Shown here: one piece after another, positions 10,755-22,050 of the stretch
How positions within the stretch are numbered: position 1 is the first letter of the stretch
Layout of the letters: every line of letters starts with the position of its first letter
Source of the DNA: Gonatopus flavifemur
Taxonomy: Eukaryota > Arthropoda > Insecta > Hymenoptera > Dryinidae
Direction: 5' to 3'
Length of the DNA: 64,000 nt
Assembly (NCBI GenBank): GCA_018340375.1
Contig: JAFFJZ010000009.1
Coordinates: forward strand, 15,392,501-15,456,500
Notes under the pieces: model-generated
What the model was told of the DNA's origin: nothing
Database searches by the model: none
Seen by the model: only the letters and a program-made list of their open reading frames with translations
Position numbers and translations under genes: made by a program

Positions 10755-12367
10755 GGGTGATTCCACGGAAAGTGCCATATTTCGTTCGAAAAACATGATA
10801 AAAAAAATGTTCAGGCACACCATTCAAACTATTTTCTCACGTTACATACATTTATTGAAGTTGATTCTCCAGTGCGGGAATGAGCTTCAAGCTTGCACTT
10901 GATTTTGACAAATCATTGCAGTTATTGAATTTTTTAATTTGATGCAATATTTCATCATCCAAAAACCACAAGACACTCGACCTTGTTTCCTTTTCAGACA
11001 TGTTCAGGATGCTTTGTTCGAACTTTTGAATTATTTACATCAGTCAGAAAAATATTTAACAACAATTTTTCAATGAATAGTGATTTTTCCTTTGGAAATC
11101 CCATTTTCAATGAAAAAATAAATATCAACTTGTTATTGGTTATTCACGCATGACAGTATTATTCTCGTGATCCTGGTATATAATAATAACATCCAGGAGT
11201 TGAACACATAGCACCACAGGTCGAAAAGAGTTCCTAATGAATTCATTTTCAACTCTTTCTGAACTGTGGATGGTCGATGTGTTCAATCGATATTTTTTTC
11301 ATCAAAGAGGGATAAAACATCAAAAATTCCATAAGAATGCCTTTTCTGTTAAAAATTTTGATATAAATAATCAGTGCAAAATTTGTATGGTGGTTTTATG
11401 GAAGGTTCCTCTGATGGAATCACGTATCGGCATCTGTATAATGTCATTTATGTACAAAGGTCCGATGGAGAACTCATTTTTCCAAAAGTTATATTTTTCA
11501 AGTGAGTGTTATTTGCACAACCCTAACTGTCGATGTTTGAAAGTCGAATACTTCAACAATTTCTAGAGCACATCATTGTCTTTTACAGAGTATTCTTCTC
11601 AAGTCGAAATCTGATCGAAAATCTAAGGAAATTGATCCTAAGTTGATGCGCGCGATCCATACCTCTGCGAGTGTTGGAGTGGACATTTTTACTGAAAGAT
11701 TGGAGTGGACATTTCAGCTTCAAATCTGAAATAACTTCTGCGCGCAACGCAATATTGGAACAATACTTGGTGTACTTCTTCGCCCCTACATACTGTTCAA
11801 TTTCATTGGACTTGGAGAGATGTGCATTGAAAACTCTTGCAATGAAATGATATTTTGGAGTGGACATTTTTTTACACAATCATGATTTCCGATTCGTCGA
11901 AGTCGAATACTTCAACAATTTTTGAAGCACATCGTTTTGCTTCACCGAGTGTCTTTCTGATGCCTAAAACTAATAGAAAATCTGAGGAAATTGAACCCAA
12001 GTAGATGCGCGCGATCCCCACTTCTAAGAGTGTCGGAGTGGACATTTGTAATTTCAAAATCGGGACACAAGTTCGCGATTTTTTTTTATCACAATGGATT
12101 GATAGCACAGTGTTATATTCATGTGCTTTAAGTAGCTTGAGGTGTAAAGTGTTCCGCTGATTTTTGACAAAACGATTCAATCACACGCAGAAATGTTGTG
12201 AGCAAGCAAAGTAGTCAATTTGTACCCAGGGACAAATCAAAACTCGTGTTTTCCGTAATCTGTTCAATCACTATAAGTTATATCACGCATCTCAAATTGA
12301 ATTTCATGCATGGGATTAATTATGAACGCGGAGGGACAGAAAAATCACACTTTTTGTGGAAGCACCC
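10755..12367. mobile_element. 1.6-kb non-autonomous TIR element inserted in the satellite
   Basis: The left end GGGTGATTCCACGGAAAGTG pairs with the complement of the right end, which reads GGGTGCTTCCACAAAAAGTG inward. ATAT lies on both sides (10751-10754 and 12368-12371). The satellite unit would be continuous if the element were removed, so this is a true insertion with a 4-bp duplication. No transposase is visible. An internal segment is duplicated: 11537-11690 and 11896-12048 share the GAATACTTCAACAATTT and GATGCGCGCGATCC landmarks in the same order. Confidence 0.6.
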
Positions 12368-12371
12368 ATAT

Positions 12372-12927
12372 CAGCGAAATATTTCGATTCACGGGTCATT
12401 ATTGAACATGAAAGATGTGGAGAACATCGGTTTTTTTCATCATACGAGTGCGGAATGATGAAAAATCGACTTTGATGCTGAAAAGACCGTGAAAAGACCG
12501 TGAAAAGATCTTCGCGAACAACCACATTTTGAATCATTTTTCCAACTTTTTCGTTCATATCAGCGGGATATTTCCCTTCACGTGTCATGATTCAAAAGTG
12601 TGATTATTCGCGTAGGTCTTTTCACGGTATTTTCAGCATTAAAATCGGTTTCCCATCATTCCGCACTTGTATGATGAAGAAAACCGATGTCGTCCACATT
12701 TTTCATGTTCAATAATGACCCGTGAATGGAAATATTCCGCTGATGTGAACAAGAAAGTTGAAAGAATGATCTAAAAGTGTGAATATTCGCGAAGATCTTT
12801 TCACGGTCTTTTCACGGTGTTTCCAGCATCAAATTCGATTTTCCATCATTCCGCACTCGGATGATGACAAAAACCAATGTTGTCCACATCTTTCATGTTC
12901 ATTAATGACCCGTGAATCGAAATATTT
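12372..12927. repeat. Satellite-like repeat, one direct then ~1.7 inverted copies
   Basis: 12372-12590 continues the direct-strand unit. From about 12591 the same unit runs in reverse complement, with CATCATTCCGCACT and TTTCATGTTCAATAATGACC. The head-to-head switch makes the block partly palindromic. A further reverse fragment is at 13315-13350. Confidence 0.7.
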
Positions 12928-13304
12928 GAGCCGCAAAACGAGCTGTAACGAGCTTTAGACTTCCACTGGATTTAGTTAGGACTATAAGAAGTGAAAAATG
13001 TCTCAATACTTGGTTGAATGTTCCTATACTTTGGTTTGGTAGTTCATAATAATGCACAGTTCCGTGGATTTGAATTTTCAACCGATTCATACATCAAACA
13101 GTATAGGTCCATCTCAAAATGTCGGTTCGAATATAAACTAATTGAAAACTTGTATCCATAAAGTTATATTCCAGTTCAAACCTTGGAATTCAGTTGAGGG
13201 TCTATTGAACTGAATTTTAAACCAATGTGCTAAACTAAAGAAGAGTTCACTTTCAATCCAGATAATTTGAAATCCAAAATTCGTTACGGCTCGTCTTGCG
13301 GCTC
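12928..13304. mobile_element. ~377-bp MITE with GAGCCGCAA ends
   Basis: The left end GAGCCGCAAAACGAGCTGTA pairs with the complement of the right end, GAGCCGCAAGACGAGCCGTA. It interrupts an inverted satellite copy: the satellite segment GTGAATCGAAATATTT is present on both sides. The interior is non-coding. Confidence 0.55.
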
Positions 13305-13380
13305 GCGGCAACACTATTCGTGAATCGAAATATTTCGCTGATACAAACATGAATATTTTCAGCACTAATTTTCCAGTACA

Positions 13381-13766
13381 TGGAGAAATTTGAGGTTATG
13401 GCAAACCATCAATGATATTAACAATCAATGATATTTATTATAAATTTAATGCTTGATACAAGGGGTAAACTGAGAGGTCCCTTTCAATTTTCTCTGTCGA
13501 ATAAGTCATATAATATTGCACTTCGAATTATCAAATACTTATAGACATAGCTTTCGTTCGTGTGTCATCATAAAGGTTTAACCTTAGATAACATGCGTTT
13601 AACCACCGGCGATTTACGACTGGTGCGGGGTAGAGAGAGATTCTCTCCAACGTGAACAGTGTATAAATATATAACGGAAGAGTAATCGTCGAACTAGAGC
13701 GACGCATGTGCACACGAGCGTGACTTTCAATCCGAAGCAGCAAAAACAAAATAGTTAAATTCAACC
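13381..13766 (-). repeat. Copia 3' LTR
   Basis: Runs TGGAGAAATTTGAGG to AAATTCAACC in plus orientation. It abuts the minus-strand purine tract, and the last base pair of the usual TG...CA ending is altered (CC instead of CA). Confidence 0.85.
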
Positions 13767-16700
13767 CTCCTCCTTAACTATTTTGTTGCGTAAATCGAGG
13801 AATGTTTTCCTTGGGAGGGGTTTCGTGAGTATGACGGCCAGTTGGTCCTGACTGGCAACATGCACCAAGTTTACGGTTTTCCCTACATGTTGTTGAATAA
13901 ATTTCCTTGGGATTTCAATGTGTTTTTTTCCTTTCGTTACTCTTCCTTCACTCGTATTTTGTAACATGTGTATTGCGGATCTGTTGTCAACACATGACGG
14001 AGTAGCTATATTCGAATTCGAAAAACCCAGTTCGTCTAAAATTCTTCGAACCCAGGATATTTCATTCAATGATGATACTGCGGCTCTGTATTCCGCTTCG
14101 GCTGTCGACGTCGCCACGAGGCGTTGTTTTTCTGACACCCAGACAATGGGTCCTCCACAAAGCACTAATACTCCACTTGTTGAGCATCCAGTGTCTCGAT
14201 CTCCTCCATAGTCAGAGTCTGTGTAGACCACCAACTCCTCCGTCCCATCAAACTTAATTCCGTAATTGGTTGTTCCTTTCAGGTACTGGAATACCCTTTC
14301 CACCATTTTCCAATGGCTCACCATTGGACGATTGCAAAAGCGGCTCAAGTAGTTCACCACGAAGCTGATATCAGGCTTAGAAATCTTGGAGAGATACAAG
14401 AGGCTTCCTATAGCTCCACGAAATGGAACCGACTTGTGTAGCTCTTCATCTCCAATCATATTTTCCATTTCAGTGACCATGCCACACTCTATCGGCGTAG
14501 TGGGAGAATTGACGTTTCCAAAATTGGAACATTTCAATATTTTGCTCACATATGCTGGCTGGTTTACAGAAAAACCTTCCGATAATGTGTGTATTTCCAT
14601 GCCAAGGTAGGTCAGACGTTTTGGTGGAGTAAGATCAAAAACAGCTTCAAACTGTTTATTCAGTTGGTTCAGGACGTGTAGAATATCGTTTTCATCTTAT
14701 CTAGCCATCAAACCGTCGTCTACAAACAAGACAATCAACATAGTTCGTTCTTGATTGTAATATACGCACGGATCATCGTCAGTACACTCGAATTTTAACC
14801 CTTTCAACAACTTGAAAAAAGTATCATTCCAGTTCTTCGGCGCTTGTTTCAGGGCATACAAGCTTTCATTTAATTTGCAGACACGATCTGTTCCATCTTC
14901 AAACCCTTCTGGTTGTAGCATAAAGATCTGTTCCACCAGTTTGCCATGTAAAAATGCGGTTTTAATATCAAAGGTCATTAATTTGAAATTTTCAGATGCT
15001 GCGAGACTGAGGACAAGTCGAACAGATGCATGTCGCGCTACAGGACTGTAAGTTTCTGAATAATCAACACCTTCTTCCTGTTCGAAACCCCGAACCACTA
15101 GTCTGGCTTTCTTTCTACCATCCTGTTTTCTTCGTAGAATCCACCGACATGTAAGCGGTTTTATTCCTCGAGGCTTCTCGACTAGTGTTCAGGTGTCCAT
15201 TTTTATCAAAGATTCGTACTCATCGTTTATAGCATTTCGCCAGTTTTCGTCCTCCAGCACTTCAGTGACGGTGATATTCTCGATGTCTTCAACCATAGTA
15301 AGATTCACCTGACCTTTTCCCCAACCATATTTCAAGACGTAGTCGATTAATCTCGACGGTTGTCGCAAGTTCTGTCTTTGGCGGAGCTGGTAACCATGTC
15401 GTTTTCCACCCGTCAATTCGAATGACCGATCGTCTTCCATATCTGAAGTGCTGGGTTCGTTTGTACCATCTTCTTCCTGGTCCTCATTTGAGATACCATT
15501 ATCGTTTTGTTCTTCTGCTTGATCGTGTGCAGCTTGACCGTGATTATCAATATTCCTTTGTCGATCAATAGATAGTGAATTGTATATTTCTGAACTTTTT
15601 TTTACTTCTTCATCCTCATCCGTGAGAATTACGCAATCTGAGCTCACTATTTCATTTCTATCCTTTAAATAAACTCTATAATCAGGCGAAGTCTGTTCAT
15701 ACCCAACCAAAAAACCTTTGATTGCCTTTTTGTCGATTTTACCACGTCGGTGATCCTGTACATGCACATAACAATTACAGCCAAAACTCTTTAACTTATT
15801 TATATCTAATTTCCTTCCAAACCACAAGTCAGCTGGACTTTTGTTTTGTACTGAGCTCGTACCAGTCTGATTTATTGTCAAAACCGCATGATTCACTGCT
15901 TCAGCCCACAGATTTTTGTTCAGACCTTTTGCATGAATTTGCGATCGTGCGGCTTCAACTACAGTTCTCATCTCCCTCTCAACACGACCATTTTTTTGTG
16001 GTGTGTATGCAGATGAGAAGGTATGTAATGCTCCTATTCCATTCAGAATTTGCTTCGTTTTAACGTTTTTAATTTCGGTGCCGTTATCTGACCTCAAGCA
16101 CTTAATCTTCCTATCAAATTGATTTTCTACTAATCGTACATAATTATTCAAAGCCTCAACCGCTTCGTCTTTTGATTTAAGGAAATAAACCTGGCGATAA
16201 TGGGAGTAGTCATCCTTGAACATGAGAAAATATTTTGCTCCTCCCAATGATTTTACGCCCATTTCACATAGATCTACGTGTACTAGATCTAACAAGTTTT
16301 CAGCTACTTTCAAATTTTTCGGATGAGAATTTCGATGGTGTTTGCCGTATACACACCCCTCGCAGACGTAATTATTCCAATCATCAATATATTTGATATT
16401 GTTCCTATTAAGTACATTCTTCACTTGTCTAACATTTTGATGTGCCAGCCTTTCGTGCCAGATCCTCAACGAACTGGCAACTAAACATTTTTCTGACTTT
16501 CCTTCGCGAAACATCATTATATACAAGTTTTGATGGCGTCTTGCTAATGCTATTGTCTCATTTCCCCCCACAGTTGTGAAAATAGATGTGTCAGCGGTAG
16601 CCTGTTGTATGTATCCTTTGTCGAGCAGTTGCGAAACGGAAAAAAGATTGAAGTTCAGTTTGGACACATATAAAACATCCTTTAAAACAATTTTGTACCA

Positions 16701-17849
16701 GGACTTTCCATTATACGCCTCTAATTCAATATCATCCATTCCTGTTCCTTCCAATTCCGTCGCGTCTCCTAGTACAACGATTGTGGGATCTGGAAGATTT
16801 ATAAATTTCTTCAGCCAGTCTACTCAGGACGTCATGTGTTGAGTAGCTGCACAATCCTGGAACCAAGTACTGCCATCGTTCACATTCGATTCTAACTGCT
16901 GTACATCTACGGTTGACATACTTATGCTTATGAGAGCGCGTCTTTTTTGGCACCCTGACCCGAATCTCTCACCAACCTCACCAGCCTGTTCAGCTGACAT
17001 TTTTCTTGAGCAATTTCGCGCGAAGTGACCTTTTTGATGGCAGACGTTACATTGATAGTTATTTTTACAATAATCTAAATATTTGGAACATGGCTTATTG
17101 CTACAATTCTTTTTTATATGACCTTTTAATCTGCATTTGAGACACTCAACTACCGAGCGACTAGGTTTACTAGAGTTGTTTGCAAACTTATCGCGACTTT
17201 TACTGTGTAATGAAATCAACGCGTTTTTGACGTCAGGTTCGGAGGATTGTTTACATTCCTTTATTCTGTCATCCTCCAACCTTAATCTTTCGAAAAGTTT
17301 ACTTAAGTTTTTTTCTTGTCCAGGTACATTGTCCCATGCGGTACGAAAGTGATAAAGACTTGGAGGTAATGTACCTGAGATTCTATTCATGACCCAACTT
17401 TCTTTCACAATTTCGCCCTCAGCCTTTAATTCATCGGACAACTGTTGCACAACCATACAATTTTCAATTGCCGATTTATTCGTATCATACTTGAAATTAA
17501 AACAACTTCTTTGCAAACTTTCTATATTCAAATCAGACTTATGCCCACACCAGGTTTTCAACTTCTCTGACATCTGCTGCGCAGAAGTACAATTGACAAT
17601 CTTAGTCGCAATATTGCTACTCACGTTTGAACCTATAAGTGTCTGAGCTCCAATATCTCTCTTAATCCACTCCCTTACATTTGCTGCAGTGTCCAGTCCT
17701 TCAGGTTTTACCTCGACGCCTGTCGCTATGTCGAACAATCCTTTAGATTTCAAAGTGAGATCCAACTTAAATTTCCAAGATACATAGTTTGATTTATTTT
17801 TTCCGTCCTCAGACAACATTTTCAATTGAGACTCAACCGAAGTATCCAT
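13761..17849 (-). pseudogene. Copia gag-pol polyprotein, single frame with three nonsense codons
   Basis: One frame of 1,363 codons starts at ATG 17849. Domains in order: Gag (1-~240); two CCHC knuckles (CLKCRLKGHIKKNC and CNVCHQKGHFARNC, ~240-290); protease region with D-C-A-A where most copia proteases have D-S/T-G-A (~333); pre-integrase zinc domain; integrase with VDLCEMG, SDNGTE and a glutamate in GRVERE; reverse transcriptase with KTAFLHGKL and FVDD; RNase H with TSTAEAEYRA. Nonsense codons are TGA at 16824-16826, TGA at 15189-15191 (a conserved Trp position, MDT-stop-TLV) and TAA at 14697-14699. No frameshift is needed, so decay is recent and by point mutation. The protein would package and reverse transcribe the element RNA and integrate the cDNA. 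The 3' end overlaps the LTR by a few bases. Confidence 0.9.
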
Positions 17850-18043
17850 TGTACATATCGAGATGACAAGTGATTCCTTCTAATGATCGACGATGACTTA
17901 TTAACACCCAGATACGAGTTCCCAAAACATTCATCAACTGACTGTTCAGACTATATCCCTTGGTGGACTTCCTTGAAAAACTTTTCACACCAATAATGTA
18001 TATCCTCTCATTGAATAACCAATCCCTTTTGTATCAAGCCACG

Positions 18044-18060
18044 TGGCTGGGCCCATAACC
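18044..18060 (-). other. Copia primer-binding site
   Basis: The minus strand reads GGTTATGGGCCCAGCC immediately after the 5' LTR. Drosophila copia is known to prime from an internal fragment of initiator-Met tRNA with the same GGTTATGGGCCCAG core. Confidence 0.75.
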
Positions 18061-18462
18061 TGAAGAAATTTGAGGTTATGGCAAACAACAATTGAAGATC
18101 ACGACTTCTTACGTTGTTAATCAATAATATTTATTATAAATTTAATGCTTGATACAAGGGGTAAACTTAAAGGTACCTTTCAATTTTCTCTGTCGAATAA
18201 GTCATATAATATTGCACTTCGAATTATCAAATACTTATAGACATAGCTTTCGTTCGTGTGCCATCACAAGGGTATAACCTTAGATAACATGCGTTTAACC
18301 ACCGGTGATTCACGACTGGCGCGGGGTAGAGAGAGATTCTCTCCAACGTGAACAGTGTATGAATATGTAACGAAAGAGTAATCGTCGAACTAGAGCGACG
18401 CATGTGCACACGAGCGTGACTTTCAATCCGAAGCAGCAGAAATAAAATAGTTAAATTCAACA
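18061..18462 (-). repeat. Copia 5' LTR
   Basis: Runs TGAAGAAATTTGAGG to AAATTCAACA in plus orientation, with intact TG/CA ends. It is followed by the GTACA duplication on one side and the primer-binding site on the other. Confidence 0.85.
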
Positions 18463-19857
18463 GTACATGTCCTGGAAAAGTCCAGTTCGTGTACTGAAAA
18501 ATGCCAGACCTGAGGCTCAAAAAATTTCCAGTTTGGATGCCTAAATTCCATAACATTTGTACTGAATTTTTGCAGTATACATATAAAACATGGGCTGAGA
18601 AGTCCCGGGCTCAACACATAGAATTTCACTGCATTCACCTGTTTTTCAGTTAGTACTAACCTTCAAAAGACATCTGTCAAAATTCGATGATATTCTATTC
18701 ATTAGTTTGTGAGTTATTGTACTAAGAGTTACGCTACTTTTGTTATTTTCAAAACAATGGATCAAAAACAATTTCGTGTTTTAATTTCACACTGCTTCTT
18801 TTGATACCGTTCAAGCGGAGCAATGGCTTGGAAAGTGTTATGGGTACTCCGCTCCATCAGAAACCACAATAAAACGTTGGTTTGATGACTTCAAACGTGG
18901 TCGTAAAGACACTGATGATGCAGAACGCAGTGAGCGTCCAAATGGGCGGTAACACCAGAGAAAATAAAAAAAATCGACAAGAAGATTTGAATGATCGAAA
19001 AGTGAAGTTGCGTGAGTTAGCTGACATCGTCAAAACATCAAAAGAACGTGTTGATTTTATATTGCATGAGCATGTAACTATGAGGAAGTTCTGTTCAAAG
19101 TGGGCGCCGCGTTTGCTCACTGTTGACCAAAAACAAGAACGCGTTGATGCTTCTGAGCAGTGTTTGGCCATGTTTAAACGTAACAAGCCGGAACTTTGGC
19201 GTCAATATGTTACAATGGATGAAACATGGATCCATCACTTCACTCCGGAATCAAAACGATCGTCATCTGAGTGGACAGCCCCTGGTAAATCCCGCCAAAA
19301 CGCCCAAAAGCACAACAATCGACTGGAAAGGTTATGGCCTCGGTATTTTGGGATGTGCGTGGTGTAATATTCATCGGTTATCTTGAGGAGGGAAATACCA
19401 TCAACAGTGAATATTATATCGCATCATTGGAACGTTCGAAGGCCGGAATTGAAAAGAAACGACCGGATATGGCAAAAAGAAAGATTTTGTTTCATCAAGA
19501 CAACGCACCATGTCACAAGTCAATTGAAACAATGGCAAAACTACATGAACTTAACTCCGAATTGCTTCCACATCCACCGTATTCACCAGATTTGGCTCCC
19601 AGCTGCTACTGGCTGTTCGCAGACCTAAAAAAATGCTTGCCGGTAAGAAATTTCGTTCGAACCCTAGTGGAAATGCACCATATATGACCCATATATGACC
19701 CATATATGACCCATATATAAACCATACACGGATCATATATATTATGAGTAATCCAAACATATATGAACCATATATGAACCATATATGATCCATATATCGC
19801 CCATATATGACCCATATATCGCCCATACATCATTTATTCCCATTTATTGAGGGGTAT

Positions 19858-19960
19858 AAAAAAAGTCTCTTCTACGAGAATTGAACGCGGTTTGTTGGGA
19901 CCGGACTCCATCCCCATTTCACTGGAGCCACCGCCGGTCGCTTGAAAGAAAGCGACTTCT
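19858..19960 (-). other. tRNA-like Pol III promoter segment (SINE-like) inside the 2.06-kb element
   Basis: On the minus strand GGTGGCTCCAGTGAAATGG resembles an A box. About 45 nt later GCGTTCAATTCTCG resembles a B box (GTTCRANTC). The segment then runs into CTTTTTTTATA, a T-run like a Pol III terminator. No convincing acceptor stem closes, so it is not called as a tRNA. Copies are present in all three units (near 26123 and 32389). Confidence 0.3.
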
Positions 19961-20478
19961 TTCACGTATATGAACTCCCGCTTATTCTTGAAAACCATAT
20001 ATAGCTCATATATGAACTCCGAATTGGTAGATCAACAATTGTGGATCACATATAAAACATATATGAGTTATTGCAGGTCAGATTCACAATGAGTTCCTCA
20101 ATATTTTAAAAATAATTATTTTTGAATTCTTCGTTGAAAAATATGAGGTATTTGTCAAATTTGTTTGTTTGCTCTTTTTCATTTTATTGTGTTCACCGGT
20201 TTACAATGTGTCAGAGCTTTTAGTTTGGACAAATCCAGTTCTTCTTAAATGCGTGTATCTCGAAAAGGTCTCAACACACAGAATTGCTAATAAGGCATAA
20301 AAGTTGGGATTTTTTCAGAACTTTTCAAAAATTCGAGTAAAATTTTTTTTTCCAATTTGTGTCTAGTGGAATTCCTACGGTGGAAGTAAAAATGGTAGTT
20401 TATTCGAATTTGGACATTTTCAGCCCTTTGAGATCACCAGGAGTCCAAAAGGCTCTGGGGGGAGTCTGTGGTTCCGTA

Positions 20479-20632
20479 CCCTGACGAAAATTTTTGTCAT
20501 AATTTCTCATAATTTCTCATTGTCCCAATTCATGGAGAAAATATGAGAAATTTATTGTTCTTTCTCATATTTTCTCCATGAATTGGGACAATGAGAAATT
20601 ATGAGAAATTATGACAAAAATTTTCGCCAGGG
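20479..20632. mobile_element. Near-perfect palindromic MITE with TA duplication (unit 1)
   Basis: Two ~72-bp arms beginning CCCTGACGAAAATTTTTGTC pair almost perfectly around a short loop with TTATTGTTC. TA flanks both ends. It is nested inside the 2.06-kb element. Copies in units 2 and 3 are at 26744-26898 and 33001-33155. Confidence 0.75.
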
Positions 20633-22050
20633 TAGCTTACAGTGCTTGTCGTGAATTTTAATTTGTGCTGCCTTCTGTTATTGTCAAAGACACCGAAATG
20701 TGAATTTTACCGAGAAATCTGCAACAATATTTGAAAGACTGCGTGAATGACATCTGTTGCTTTGGTTTGGGGTCCGAAAGACCCTGTGTAACCTTTACGT
20801 GAGTACTTCGAAGTTTGACCTCAACGGGTTAATTTTTTCATGCAACAAACACGATCGATTGAGGTTCAGTTCTGGAAATGTTAACTTTCTACGACATTCA
20901 AGAAATATAAATAAAACAAGACAAGAAAGATAACTCAATAACTTGAAATTACACATCAATCCGTCCATGAAATGTCTCGTATCTATGCTGCATTACAAAT
21001 CTCGAATAATCGAGCATGCGGAGTTCTCAGGCCGCCCTTGTTTTGTCTAGATCTCTCGAATGCCGTGGAGTAACATTCTCGAAAACGAAACGAAAATTAT
21101 CTTCATGTTCCAGGAATTAGTTTTGCTTGTGGAATTTGAAAATCAAACGTATCCGAATTTGAATGAAATACTCTTTTCACATCCATCGTCGAATTACGGC
21201 AAAATACGGACTTGGAAAGAAATTTCCTCTTAACTTTGTGAAAAGTCGAGGCAAAATCCTAAGTTCCATGCCTTGGTAATAATTTTTTGTATTGAGAGCT
21301 TTCCAAGACAGGCATTCGAAAAAGAGTGGGTTTTAGAGACCAAGAACTTCGACATATGTTGTAAACCTGAAATCATAATAGAATAAAAAAAAAAACAAAT
21401 GATACGTATCTCACATTTTTCAACAGAGAATTCGGGATAACCATTTCAAAAACATTTATGAACTCTTGGAAAATCCGATATGAAATGATCCATACATAGC
21501 AAGTAATTATACCAAATATGAATCATATATGTTTTTGACCGTTTCCTGCAAACATATATGTTGCGCGCGGTACCATATATGCTTTATGTGTATCACTGAT
21601 GAAGCTTCGGCCACATATATGGGGCATATATGGAGCATATATGGGGCATATATGGCCATATATGTTCTGTGGGAATCATATATGGGTCATATATGGGTCA
21701 TATATGATTCATTTCCACTAGGGAATGAAGTGGTTATCGCTGAGACTGAGGCCTATTTTGAGGAAAAAGATAAATCGTTGTACAAAAGTGGTATTGAAAT
21801 GTTAGAACGGCGCTGGAATGATTGCGTTGTTCTTGATGGAGATCACGTTGATGAGTAAAGCTAATTTTGGACAAAAAAAACGTGTTTTCTTTGTTAGGCC
21901 CGAGACTTTTCAGCCCATGTGTTATAATATATTTTATTGAACTTCAGCTCAGCTGCACAGAAGTGGACTTGGTTTACAATCTTGTCCTTAACACATCCAT
22001 AACCCATATACCTTTATATCATTGCTTACCCTATTTATCATTATTATCAT

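Larger units (their letters stand above)
13381..18462 (-). mobile_element. Full-length Ty1/copia retrotransposon (minus strand)
   Basis: Two LTRs (13381-13766 and 18061-18462) bound the element. The direct repeat GTACA is at 13376-13380 and 18463-18467, the 5-bp duplication expected for copia integrase. A primer-binding site matching the internal half of initiator-Met tRNA and a purine tract (AAGGAGGAGG on the minus strand) are in the right places. The single gag-pol frame carries three nonsense codons, so this copy is dead. The LTRs differ by an internal indel of about 16 bp and scattered substitutions. The right part of the element (15783-18462) is included in the tandem triplication that follows. 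Confidence 0.9.
19662..21723. mobile_element. 2.06-kb TIR element with CATATATG arrays (unit 1)
   Basis: Inserted in the mariner between the codons for FRS and NEVVIAE. Ends are CCCTAGTGGAAATG and its complement, CATTTCCACTAGGG. The target is AA or GAA, a 2-3 bp duplication. Both ends carry arrays of CATATATG separated by 2-4 bases: about ten at 19677-19830, facing about ten at 21525-21712. No transposase is encoded. The interior holds a tRNA-like Pol III-type segment (19858-19960) and a palindromic MITE (20479-20632). The CACTAG-containing ends and short duplication would suit a CMC/EnSpm-like or similar family, but that is a guess. Confidence 0.7.
18757..21858 (+). pseudogene. Mariner transposase, frameshifted and interrupted (unit 1)
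   Basis: Starts MDQKQFRVLISHCFF at 18757 and ends at the stop at 21856-21858. The middle is read in several frames. The catalytic regions MDETWIHHFTPE, FHQDNAPCHKS and PPYSPDLAPSCYWLFADLKK show a D,D34D mariner layout, but the third aspartate of the usual APSDFWLF motif is replaced (APSCYWLF). The C-terminal piece, after NEVVIAETEAYFEEKD, lies 2 kb downstream beyond the inserted element. Frameshifts near 18800, 18950 and 19275, together with the insertion, make it non-functional. Confidence 0.85.
18586..21922 (+). mobile_element. Mariner-family element, dead and interrupted (unit 1)
   Basis: The left end AAACATGGGCTGAGAAGTC pairs with the complement of the right end, ACACATGGGCTGAAAAGTC. TA lies outside both ends (18584-18585 and 21923-21924). 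Without the 2.06-kb insertion at 19662-21723 it is about 1.28 kb, the normal length of a mariner. Confidence 0.85.
15783..22048. repeat. Tandem triplication, unit 1 (6,266 bp)
   Basis: Starts in the copia integrase at AAAACTCTTTAACTTATT and ends in the LINE 3' tail at CATTATTATC. Unit 1 is joined on its left to the rest of the copia, so it keeps the ancestral left junction. The joins between units contain an extra AT. Confidence 0.9.

Noticed and set aside
11237..11566. 109-aa frame inside the 1.6-kb TIR element
   Set aside because: No similarity to any transposase motif, and part of it overlaps the internally duplicated non-coding segment.
13531..13764. 77-109-aa frames in the copia LTRs (also 18227-18556)
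   Set aside because: They lie in LTR sequence, and their ends change between the two LTRs.
19551..19833. Tyr/Ile/Met-rich frames (YGSYMGHIW repeats) on the minus strand, also in units 2 and 3
   Set aside because: They are translations of the CATATATG arrays and show no protein constraint.
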